Shown in pieces: positions 1 through 5,021 of a stretch of DNA of 5,905 nt. This stretch comes from Syntrophomonadaceae bacterium (GTDB lineage: Bacteria; Bacillota; Dethiobacteria; PWVN01): assembly GCA_007136165.1 (NCBI GenBank), contig SLHK01000180.1, positions 1-5,905 on the forward strand. Reading direction: 5' to 3'. A model generated the notes under the pieces. That model saw only the letters and a list, made by a program, of their open reading frames with translations. It was not told the origin of the DNA and did not search any database. The position numbers were made by a program, and so were the translations under genes. Numbering within the stretch: position 1 is the first letter of the stretch; the number at the start of each line of letters is the position of its first letter.

Positions 1-22
1 CGGGTTTGCAAGAGGTGGCGTT

Positions 23-265
23 ATGGGGATAAAAAAGCAGGCTGCCGTTCCCCTTTCCGCTTTGAAAAAGGGGCAGGGAGGGCGCATAGTGGGGCTCAAA
101 CCCTCCCGGAAGGCAGATTTACAGAAATTTTTGACCCTGGGCCTCCTTCCCGGGGAAAAAATAACTGTGCTGCATCACCAACCCCTCCATGTGGTCCGGG
201 TGGGATACTCCCAGATTGCCCTGGATAGGGAAGGGGCCCGGGCCGTCTATATCCTGGCGGAATAA
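23..265 (+). CDS. FeoA-domain protein (ferrous iron transport protein A-like)
   Basis: This is an 80-residue protein made of one FeoA/SH3-like beta-barrel domain. Seen: 'LSALKKGQGGRIVGL' (residues 11-25), 'LTLGLLPGEKITVL' (37-50) and 'VRVGYSQIALDREGARAVYI' (58-77). These match the FeoA pattern of an N-terminal LxxLxxGxxGRI, a central LGLxPGxxVxV turn and a C-terminal GxxIALRxxEAxxI. Family knowledge: FeoA is a small cytosolic partner of the FeoB ferrous-iron permease, and similar domains occur at the C-terminus of DtxR-type regulators. No feoB follows, and what lies upstream is outside the window, so a role in iron uptake is inference. The start at 23 is supported by AGAGG at 11-15. The frame stays open to the window edge, so a longer N-terminus cannot be fully excluded, but 80 residues is normal for the family. 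It could also be a stand-alone FeoA-like protein of unknown role. Confidence 0.85.
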   Translation: MGIKKQAAVPLSALKKGQGGRIVGLKPSRKADLQKFLTLGLLPGEKITVLHHQPLHVVRVGYSQIALDREGARAVYILAE

Positions 266-272
266 AAAACTT

Positions 273-279
273 TTCGACA
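273..279 (-). promoter_or_regulatory. Spo0A box (perfect match), upstream site for spoIIE
   Basis: The plus strand reads TTCGACA, so the minus strand reads TGTCGAA, a 7/7 match to the Spo0A-binding consensus. The flanking minus-strand bases (AATGTCGAAAAG) also fit the A-rich extended form. It lies 8 bp after the feoA stop codon and about 136 bp upstream of the spoIIE -10 hexamer, which is rather far for direct activation. It may act as a distal site, or affect feoA read-through. A 7-mer can occur by chance, but its place upstream of a classic Spo0A target raises its weight. Confidence 0.5.
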
Positions 280-293
280 TTTCCCGGTGATTC

Positions 294-318
294 GCCTGCT
301 CAACCTGGAGATACAGGC
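294..318 (+). other. Weak hairpin after feoA, no U-tract
   Basis: GCCTG-CTC (294-301) can pair with GAG-(ATA)-CAGGC (308-318), giving an 8-bp stem with a 3-nt bulge. The bases that follow are AATTATACG, without a T run, so this is not a convincing intrinsic terminator. A second inverted repeat, TCAACCT at 300-306 with AGGTTGA at 341-347, overlaps it and competes for pairing. The feoA transcript may end here or may read into the spoIIE control region. Confidence 0.2.
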
Positions 319-355
319 AATTATACGTTGAGTTGTTACAAGGTTGACCGGGTTA

Positions 356-362
356 TGTCGAT
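356..362 (+). promoter_or_regulatory. Spo0A box (6/7 match) upstream of spoIIE promoter
   Basis: TGTCGAT differs from the Spo0A consensus TGTCGAA only at the last base. It is 26 bp upstream of the -35-like element and about 53 bp upstream of the -10 hexamer, which places it near -70 to -65 relative to an expected start near 427. That is close enough for an activator contacting RNA polymerase. Together with the perfect box at 273-279 it suggests Spo0A-P control, as known for spoIIE in Bacillus. Assignment is by motif and gene context only. Confidence 0.5.
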
Positions 363-387
363 TTATTTATTAAGGCTGCAGCAGGTT

Positions 388-420
388 GTGACAGGTTTTT
401 CCCCCGTCATGCTTTATAAT
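388..420 (+). promoter_or_regulatory. spoIIE promoter, sigma-A type with 21-bp spacer
   Basis: TATAAT at 415-420 is a perfect -10 hexamer. GTGACA at 388-393 is a good -35-like match (4 of 6 to TTGACA), separated by 21 bp instead of the usual 17. At the canonical distance (392-397) the sequence is CAGGTT, a poor -35. Family knowledge: Spo0A-activated sigma-A promoters such as spoIIE and spoIIG in Bacillus have this abnormally long spacing (21-22 bp) and depend on Spo0A-P bound next to the polymerase. The expected transcription start is near 427, giving a very short leader before the ribosome-binding site. Confidence 0.65.
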
Positions 421-439
421 GATAAAACCGAAAAATGTT

Positions 440-447
440 AGGTGGGG
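440..447 (+). promoter_or_regulatory. Ribosome-binding site deciding the spoIIE start
   Basis: AGGTGGGG at 440-447 sits 6 bases before ATG 454. The alternative in-frame GTG at 442 lies inside this purine tract and has nothing suitable upstream of it (AAAAATGTT), so ATG 454 is preferred. The resulting N-terminus, MENYSDL, is also the more natural one. Confidence 0.7.
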
Positions 448-453
448 GAAATT

Positions 454-2649
454 ATGGAAAACTACAGCGACTTGAACACCTACCGGCGCAGCGTCCCATC
501 CAGGGCTCTGGGAAAAGTCAAAGGCACAAGAAATTTCCTTCTGCACCTGAAGGGGACCCTGGGGGAGAAGGCCCTTACGCGAGAAAATTTTTTCCTGGCG
601 GCTTCCTTTCTTATGGGACGAGCCCTCCTTTTTGCAGAGCTGGCCCCCTTCGGCCTGGCCATGTGGGCCCTTCTGTACCGGGAAAAGCGGGACTACTGTC
701 CCAAAGCCTCCCTCTTTCTCCTGGGGGGGGCGTACAGCGTTCGTTCTATTCCGGGCGCCTCATCCCTGCTGGTGGGAATGGTGTGCATTGTTTTTCTGGA
801 AAAGTTTTTTGAGACCCGCAAAAAAAAGATAACCCTTCCCTTGCCCCTGCTGGCAGCCCTGGGAGTGGCGGCGGGGCGCCTTCCCTTTATGGCCGCCGGT
901 TCTTTTGTCCCTTACGATAGTTTTATCCTGCTTCTGGAAATCACCCTGGTGGTCCCCGTGGCCGCCTTTTTAGCTTACGGTTCATCCCCGGCCCTTTCTC
1001 CGGAACGGGAAGAGCCCTTGCGGCAGGAAGAGCTGATAGGGGCCCTGTTTTTTACCGCCTTTTTGCTCTTGGGCCTGGCCGAAGGGCCGGCCTGGGTTAC
1101 CCTGACCCAGGAGGCGCTGGTAAAGGCGGCCGTCATGGTGCTGGCTTTCCTTCACGGCGGCGCCCTGGGGGCTTCTACCGGCCTGGTCCTGGGAATATTT
1201 CTGGGAATTGGTACCTACGATTACACCTATATAGCTCTGTTGGCCTTTGCCGGCCTGCTGGCGGGAATTTTCAGGGAGATGGGAAAGGCCGGTGTTGTTT
1301 TGGGGTTTCTTATGGGAATTTTGCTCTGCTCCTTCTACCTGGGAGGCGTGGGGGAGGTATTCCTGCACCTGCCCAAGGCCGGGATGGGTTCTCTTGTTTT
1401 TCTCCTCCTGCCCCAAACCTTCTTTTACACCATGAAGAGTTTTTCTCCGGCCTTTTCCCTGCTGACGGGCAGCAGTGCTGCCGATGAAGAGGTACGCCAC
1501 ATGACCTCCCGCCGGTTAAAGGAGTTGGCCCGGGTTTTTCAAAGAATAGCCAGGTCTTTTAAAGATATTGCCGACAGCGGGCGGGAGCCGGGGGGTGAAA
1601 CCCGTTTCTTTACAGAATTGGGGCGGAGGGCCTGCCGGGAATGCGGCAGCTATGAGGCCTGCTGGCAGGATGGGTTTGCCCTGACCCTGGGCGGCCTCAA
1701 AGAGGCCATGGAGGAATCCACCGCCGCCAGGGTTACCATCCGGGACCTGCCTTTTTCCCTGCGCAAAAAATGCCGCTACCTGTCCCGCCTTCTAAAGACC
1801 TTGAACGGTATGCTGGACCAGTACCGCCTGGAAGCGGCGGGCCGCCGGCGGCTGCAGGAAGGCAGGGTTATGGTGGCAGGGCAGTTGGAGGGCCTATCCG
1901 CCATCATTAATGACTTATCCAATGAGGTTAAGTTAAAATTGGATGCCGGTGACAAGAAGGAAAAACCCCGGCATTACCACGCCTTTACGGTAGAAATGGG
2001 GGTGTCCCAACTGCCCAAGGAAGGGCAGGAGACTTCCGGGGACTACTACTCACTGCTCACCTTGAAGGAAGGGAAGCAGGTAATTATTTTGAGCGACGGC
2101 ATGGGCAGCGGCCCCAGGGCAAAAGATGAGAGCAAAGGGACGGTCAACCTGCTGGAAGACCTGCTGGAAGCGGGTTTTTCCCGGGACCTGGTCATTCGCA
2201 CCGTCAACACTGTTATGCAGCTGCGCTCCTCCGAGGAGACTTTTGCCACCGTTGACCTGGCCCTTATTGACCTGCAGGAAGGAAAGGCGGAAATCTGCAA
2301 GATCGGCGCCGCCCCCTCCTTCATCAAGCGGGGTGAACAGGTCAAAGAACTGGCGGCATCCACCCTGCCCCTGGGCATTCTTTCCCATGTTGAAATGGAG
2401 AGCAAGAAGGAAAGGCTCCAGGATGGCGACCTTCTGGTCATGGTGACGGATGGGGTCAGCGAGGCAGGGGTAAATGTCAGCGGAAATACCTCCAGCTGGG
2501 TCAAACAAAAACTCCTGGATATCAGGCATGCCCATCCCCAACTGGTGGCGGATCATATCCTTCAGGGAGCCCTGGAGCGGAACCGGGGCCAGGCCTTTGA
2601 TGATATGAGTATTATCGTGTGCAAGGTCCTTCGCCTCCGGGGAGCGTAG
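454..2649 (+). CDS. spoIIE: Stage II sporulation protein E, PP2C-type phosphatase
   Basis: SpoIIE dephosphorylates the anti-anti-sigma factor SpoIIAA, releasing sigma F in the forespore, and interacts with FtsZ during asymmetric division. Seen in this 731-residue protein: a basic cytosolic N-terminus (1-45); about ten hydrophobic membrane segments (roughly 46-326) including 'GRALLFAELAPFGLAM' (55-70) and 'YIALLAFAGLLAGIFREMGKAG' in two parts (259-280); a CX2CX5CW motif with C394, C397, C403 and W404, also present in Bacillus SpoIIE; a charged coiled-coil stretch (about 440-500); and a C-terminal PP2C domain. The likely metal-binding aspartates are D530 (SGDYYS), D548 (SDGMGSG), D666 (TDGVSEAG) and D716/D717 (FDDMSI). 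Bacillus SpoIIE has about 827 residues; the shortfall lies mainly between the coiled coil and the phosphatase, plus a missing C-terminal tail. The gene appears monocistronic, with its own Spo0A-type promoter and a terminator after it. An 8-G run (723-730) is in frame; homology continues on both sides. Confidence 0.97.
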   Translation: MENYSDLNTYRRSVPSRALGKVKGTRNFLLHLKGTLGEKALTRENFFLAASFLMGRALLFAELAPFGLAMWALLYREKRDYCPKASLFLLGGAYSVRSIPGASSLLVGMVCIVFLEKFFETRKKKITLPLPLLAALGVAAGRLPFMAAGSFVPYDSFILLLEITLVVPVAAFLAYGSSPALSPEREEPLRQEELIGALFFTAFLLLGLAEGPAWVTLTQEALVKAAVMVLAFLHGGALGASTGLVLGIFLGIGTYDYTYIALLAFAGLLAGIFREMGKAGVVLGFLMGILLCSFYLGGVGEVFLHLPKAGMGSLVFLLLPQTFFYTMKSFSPAFSLLTGSSAADEEVRHMTSRRLKELARVFQRIARSFKDIADSGREPGGETRFFTELGRRACRECGSYEACWQDGFALTLGGLKEAMEESTAARVTIRDLPFSLRKKCRYLSRLLKTLNGMLDQYRLEAAGRRRLQEGRVMVAGQLEGLSAIINDLSNEVKLKLDAGDKKEKPRHYHAFTVEMGVSQLPKEGQETSGDYYSLLTLKEGKQVIILSDGMGSGPRAKDESKGTVNLLEDLLEAGFSRDLVIRTVNTVMQLRSSEETFATVDLALIDLQEGKAEICKIGAAPSFIKRGEQVKELAASTLPLGILSHVEMESKKERLQDGDLLVMVTDGVSEAGVNVSGNTSSWVKQKLLDIRHAHPQLVADHILQGALERNRGQAFDDMSIIVCKVLRLRGA

Positions 2650-2652
2650 CCT

Positions 2653-2685
2653 GCAAGTCAAGGGGACGTTTGTTTGACTTATGCT
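2653..2685 (+). other. Inverted repeat just after spoIIE
   Basis: AAGTCAA (2655-2661) and TTGACTT (2674-2680) are perfect 7-bp inverted repeats around a 12-nt loop. An outer GC pair can add to the stem after a 2-nt bulge (GC at 2653-2654 with GC at 2683-2684). There is no T-run, so it is not itself a terminator. It lies directly upstream of one, and could protect the 3' end of the mRNA or bind a protein dimer. Confidence 0.35.
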
Positions 2686-2697
2686 TCTTCTTTCCTG

Positions 2698-2721
2698 GAC
2701 CTCCCTGAGAGGTCTTTTTTT
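2698..2721 (+). terminator. Rho-independent terminator of spoIIE
   Basis: GACCTC (2698-2703) pairs with GAGGTC (2709-2714) around a CCTGA loop. A G-T wobble pair can extend the stem, and seven T residues (2715-2721) follow directly. It begins 49 bases after the spoIIE stop codon and separates spoIIE from tilS, so tilS-hpt should have its own promoter. Confidence 0.88.
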
Positions 2722-2728
2722 ATTACAG

Positions 2729-2775
2729 GCAGGAATTTCTTATCAAGGGCAGGAATCTGATGCTTTCAGGAGGAA
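2729..2775 (+). repeat. 20-bp-phased GCAGGAA heptamers upstream of tilS
   Basis: GCAGGAA occurs at 2729-2735 and again at 2749-2755, and GGAGGAA (6/7) at 2769-2775. The three copies are spaced exactly 20 bp apart, about two helical turns, so they face the same side of the DNA. The first two copies share more (GGCAGGAATTT at 2728-2738 versus GGCAGGAATCT at 2748-2758). They lie between the spoIIE terminator and the tilS ribosome-binding site. They might be operator sites for tilS-hpt or a dispersed small element; the function is not known to me. The third copy also resembles a Shine-Dalgarno sequence but has no start codon at the right distance. Confidence 0.5.
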
Positions 2776-2800
2776 AATACTAGTACTATTCCCTTTCTTT

Positions 2801-2812
2801 AAAGAGGGGTGA
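2801..2812 (+). promoter_or_regulatory. Ribosome-binding site deciding the tilS start
   Basis: AAAGAGGGGTGA closely resembles the full anti-Shine-Dalgarno complement AAAGGAGGTGA. The first possible GTG (2809) lies inside it, so the second GTG at 2818 (5 bases after the tract) is the likely start. Confidence 0.65.
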
Positions 2813-2817
2813 CAGCT

Positions 2818-4278
2818 GTGCTGAGAAAGGTAAAAGACTATATAGAAGCCCACCGCCTGGTAAGAGAGGGGCATAAGGTCCTGCTGGCCGTATCGGGGGG
2901 GCCTGATTCCATGGCTCTCCTGGAGCTTTTTCACCGCCTGGCGCCGGACCTGGGGGTAAGCCTTCACGTGGTACACCTGAATCACCAGTTTCGCGGTGCC
3001 GAAGCAGCGGAGGATGGGGAGTTTGTCCGGCAGGAGTCGGAGCGGCGGGGCATTCCCGCAACTATTTTATCCTATAACGTGCCGGCTTACCGGGAGAGGC
3101 GGGGCCTATCCTCCCAGGATGCGGCCCACCGTATCCGCTACGCCCTTTTCCTGCAGGTGGCAAAAAAAGTTGGGGCCGACAGGCTGGCGGTGGCTCACCA
3201 CCGGGATGACCAGGTGGAGACGGTCCTCATCAATATTTTGCGGGGGACGGGCCTGGAAGGCCTGCGGGGCATGGAGGTCCGGCGGCGGTGGACCCGCACA
3301 GGGCGGTTTTACATAATCCGGCCCCTCCTCAACCTTTCCCGGAATGAAATCACGGGCTTTCTTGAGTCGGAAGGGATTCCCCACCGCCTGGACAAAAGCA
3401 ATCTAAAGGCGGTGTATTTGCGGAACAAGGTGCGGCTTCAGCTTCTGCCCCTCCTGGAGGAGGAATACAACCCCGCCCTCCGGGATTCCCTCCTGTCCCT
3501 CAGTGCCCTCATGGGGGATGTGGAAAGGTACCTGGTAGAGCAAACCCGGGCCGCCTGGGAAAGGGTCCTGTTAGTCCAGGGGCGGGGAGAGGTGGTCCTG
3601 GACCGGGAAAAATTAATGGGGGAACCTGCGGCCCTGCAGGGCCGGCTGCTGCGGTATGCCCTGGAAAACCTTCTGCCCGGGATGAGAAACCTGACTTACC
3701 GGCATATCCGGGACCTGCAGGACCTGGCGTCGGAAGGGAGGACGGGAACCTCCCTGGACCTTCCCGGGAGGGTCAGGGCCCACATCTCCTACAGGAAGCT
3801 GCACCTGTCGGCGGGCAGCACAAGGAAGGAAGGCAAAGGGGAATGGCAGCCCTTGACCCTGGCCGTACCCGGCCGGGCAGCCCTTCCGGGAAAGGGGAAG
3901 AAAATTGCGGCCCGGCTCCTCTCCAGGGAGGACATGCCCTGGCCTCCCCGGGAGGAGAAGGAAGCCCTTCTGGATTATGAAAGCCTCTCTTCCCCGAAAG
4001 AACTGACGGTTCGCTGCCGACGACCCGGGGACAGATTTCAACCCCTGGGTCTTAAGGGAACAAAAAAGCTCAAGGACTATTTGATTGACAGGAAGATGCC
4101 CCGGCAGGAAAGGGATTTTCTGCCCCTGGTGACGTCAGGGAAAGACATCCTCTGGGTGGTGGGAGGGGCCATCAATGACCGGTTTAAAATAACCGCCGAA
4201 ACCAGGAAGATATTGTATCTGCAGGTGGAAAAGGAAGAAAGCCGGAGGATTTCAGGAAAAGAAATGGAGGATGTTTAA
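2818..4278 (+). CDS. tilS: tRNA(Ile)-lysidine synthetase
   Basis: TilS uses ATP and lysine to convert C34 of the CAU-anticodon tRNA-Ile to lysidine, so that it reads AUA and is charged with isoleucine. It acts in the cytosol and is normally essential. Seen in 486 residues: the PP-loop ATP-binding motif SGGPDS (26-31); the family signatures 'LNHQFRG' (54-60), 'SSQDAAHRIRY' (98-108) and 'AHHRDDQVETVLINILRG' (126-143); the 'IRPLL' (167-171) and 'RNKVRLQLLPLL' (202-213) segments; a middle helical domain; and the C-terminal TilS domain with 'RPGDRF' (402-407) and 'KLKDYLID' (417-424). The length is close to that of Bacillus TilS. The PP-loop glycines are encoded by a 7-G run (2895-2901). It is translationally coupled to hpt downstream by a one-base overlap. 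GTG 2818 is preferred over GTG 2809 because the latter sits in the ribosome-binding site. No strong promoter is visible after the spoIIE terminator; TACTAT at 2784-2789 is a weak -10 candidate. Confidence 0.97.
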   Translation: MLRKVKDYIEAHRLVREGHKVLLAVSGGPDSMALLELFHRLAPDLGVSLHVVHLNHQFRGAEAAEDGEFVRQESERRGIPATILSYNVPAYRERRGLSSQDAAHRIRYALFLQVAKKVGADRLAVAHHRDDQVETVLINILRGTGLEGLRGMEVRRRWTRTGRFYIIRPLLNLSRNEITGFLESEGIPHRLDKSNLKAVYLRNKVRLQLLPLLEEEYNPALRDSLLSLSALMGDVERYLVEQTRAAWERVLLVQGRGEVVLDREKLMGEPAALQGRLLRYALENLLPGMRNLTYRHIRDLQDLASEGRTGTSLDLPGRVRAHISYRKLHLSAGSTRKEGKGEWQPLTLAVPGRAALPGKGKKIAARLLSREDMPWPPREEKEALLDYESLSSPKELTVRCRRPGDRFQPLGLKGTKKLKDYLIDRKMPRQERDFLPLVTSGKDILWVVGGAINDRFKITAETRKILYLQVEKEESRRISGKEMEDV

Positions 4279-4814
4279 TGGAAGTTAATGATACGAAAAC
4301 CCTCATAAGCGCCGCTGATATCCAGGACAAGGTGGCAGAACTGGCAGGGCAGGTGGACAGGGATTACGCCGGCAAGAACCCCCTGCTTCTTTGCGTCCTC
4401 AAAGGAGCGGTGGTCTTTTTGGCTGACTTTATGCGCCGCCTGACGGTTCCCGTGGAAATTGATTTCATAGCCGTTTCCAGCTACGGCGCCGCCACCAGGT
4501 CTTCCGGGGTGGTAAGGATTTTGAAGGACCTGGAAACCAGCATTGACGGGCGTCATATTCTCATCGTGGAAGATATCATCGATACGGGCCTTACCTTGAA
4601 ATACCTGGCGGAAAATATCCGGTCCCGGGGACCCGCCTCTGTGAAGATCGTCACCCTGCTGGACAAGCCCGACCGGCGGGAGGTGGAAATAGAGCCCGAT
4701 TACTGCGGTTTCAGGATACCCGACAAGTTTGTGGTGGGGTACGGCCTGGATTTTAATGAGAGATACCGGCAGCTCCCCCAGGTCAGCATCCTGACAGAGG
4801 GCAGGGACAGCTAA
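4278..4814 (+). CDS. hpt: Hypoxanthine (guanine) phosphoribosyltransferase
   Basis: This enzyme salvages hypoxanthine and guanine to IMP and GMP using PRPP, in the cytosol. Seen in 178 residues, the normal family length: 'VLKGA' (40-44) for pyrophosphate binding, 'SSYG' (67-70) from the flexible loop, the PRPP loop 'IVEDIIDTGLTL' (96-107) with acidic residues E98, D99 and D102, 'LLDKP' (127-131), and the purine-site segment 'FVVGYGLDFNERYR' (151-164). The ATG overlaps the tilS stop codon by one base (TAATG), and GGAGG at 4266-4270 lies 7 bases upstream, inside tilS, so the two genes are co-translated. Family knowledge: in Bacillus the product (HprT) is encoded next to TilS, and the two are reported to act together on ftsH expression. 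Here ftsH does not follow. The gene is also named hprT. Confidence 0.97.
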   Translation: MEVNDTKTLISAADIQDKVAELAGQVDRDYAGKNPLLLCVLKGAVVFLADFMRRLTVPVEIDFIAVSSYGAATRSSGVVRILKDLETSIDGRHILIVEDIIDTGLTLKYLAENIRSRGPASVKIVTLLDKPDRREVEIEPDYCGFRIPDKFVVGYGLDFNERYRQLPQVSILTEGRDS

Positions 4815-4855
4815 CACCATTCCTTACGGTACCCTCGGACAATCAGGCTTTCAGC

Positions 4856-4880
4856 GGCGTCCCAAGGGGCGCCCTTCTAT
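4856..4880 (+). terminator. Possible weak terminator after hpt
   Basis: GGCGTCC (4856-4862) can pair with GGGCGCC (4867-4873) around a CAAG loop, giving a 7-bp GC-rich stem with one G-T pair. The tail CTTCTATATG is only moderately T-rich, so termination may be incomplete. It is 42 bases after the hpt stop codon, a typical distance. Confidence 0.35.
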
Positions 4881-4937
4881 ATGCAAGGTGAGGAAAATAA
4901 AAATTTTACAAAAAATTTGGCTAATTTCTATCGAAGA

Positions 4938-4964
4938 GCAGGAAAAAAAAGAATGACGGCGAAG
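4938..4964 (+). repeat. GCAGGAA ... GGCGAAG pair in the fadN leader
   Basis: GCAGGAA at 4938-4944 is followed 20 bp later by GGCGAAG at 4958-4964. This is the same start-to-start spacing as GCAGGAA/GGAGGAA upstream of tilS (2749 and 2769). The shared pattern is GCAGGAA, 13 bases, then GG(A/C)G. It sits in an AT-rich leader with A-runs and is not part of a gene. It may be the same regulatory or dispersed element as upstream of tilS, or a coincidence of purine-rich DNA. Confidence 0.3.
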
Positions 4965-4981
4965 TTGTCTTTATGAATATT
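4953..4981 (+). promoter_or_regulatory. Candidate promoter for fadN
   Basis: ATGACG (4953-4958, 4/6 to TTGACA) and AATATT (4976-4981, 4/6 to TATAAT) are separated by 17 bp, with TG directly before the -10. A competing -35 is TTTACA at 4905-4910, but its best -10 (around 4926-4932) is poor. The leader 4890-5021 is markedly AT-rich compared with the rest of the window, as expected for a promoter region, but no single hexamer pair is convincing. Confidence 0.25.
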
Positions 4982-5021
4982 TAACATAGGAAAGTTTTAT
5001 CACTAAAAAGGAGGGATAATT

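Noticed and set aside
1..32. Possible tail of an upstream gene in frame 3 (ending LQEVALWG then TAA at 30-32), overlapping the feoA start
   Set aside because: Nine codons are too few to recognise a protein; an overlapping upstream gene is possible but cannot be supported from the window.
442..453. GTG 442 as the spoIIE start, giving four extra residues
   Set aside because: The GTG is inside the purine-rich ribosome-binding site that serves ATG 454.
435..812. Plus-strand open frame of 125 residues overlapping the start of spoIIE
   Set aside because: Out-of-frame shadow rich in Gly, Pro and Ser, with no homology; the SpoIIE frame matches the family on both sides of the 8-G run.
982..1500. Minus-strand open frame of 172 residues opposite the SpoIIE membrane region
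   Set aside because: A Gln/Gly-rich composition mirrors Leu/Pro-rich codons on the other strand; no family resemblance.
2046..2661. Long minus-strand open frames (152 and 203 residues) opposite the SpoIIE phosphatase domain
   Set aside because: They lie wholly opposite conserved PP2C codons, have no recognisable domain, and are expected from GC-rich codon use.
2740..2790. Sigma-A or sporulation-sigma promoter for tilS (for example TACTAT at 2784-2789)
   Set aside because: No -35 element at an acceptable distance scores well; only a weak candidate -10 remains, so no promoter feature was called.
2776..2790. Palindromic TACTAGTA/TAGTACTA sequence upstream of tilS as an operator
   Set aside because: The palindromes are short and overlapping, and are likely by chance in AT-rich DNA without conservation data.
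4275..4820. Minus-strand open frame of 181 residues covering hpt exactly
   Set aside because: It is the antisense of a clear phosphoribosyltransferase and has no motif of its own.
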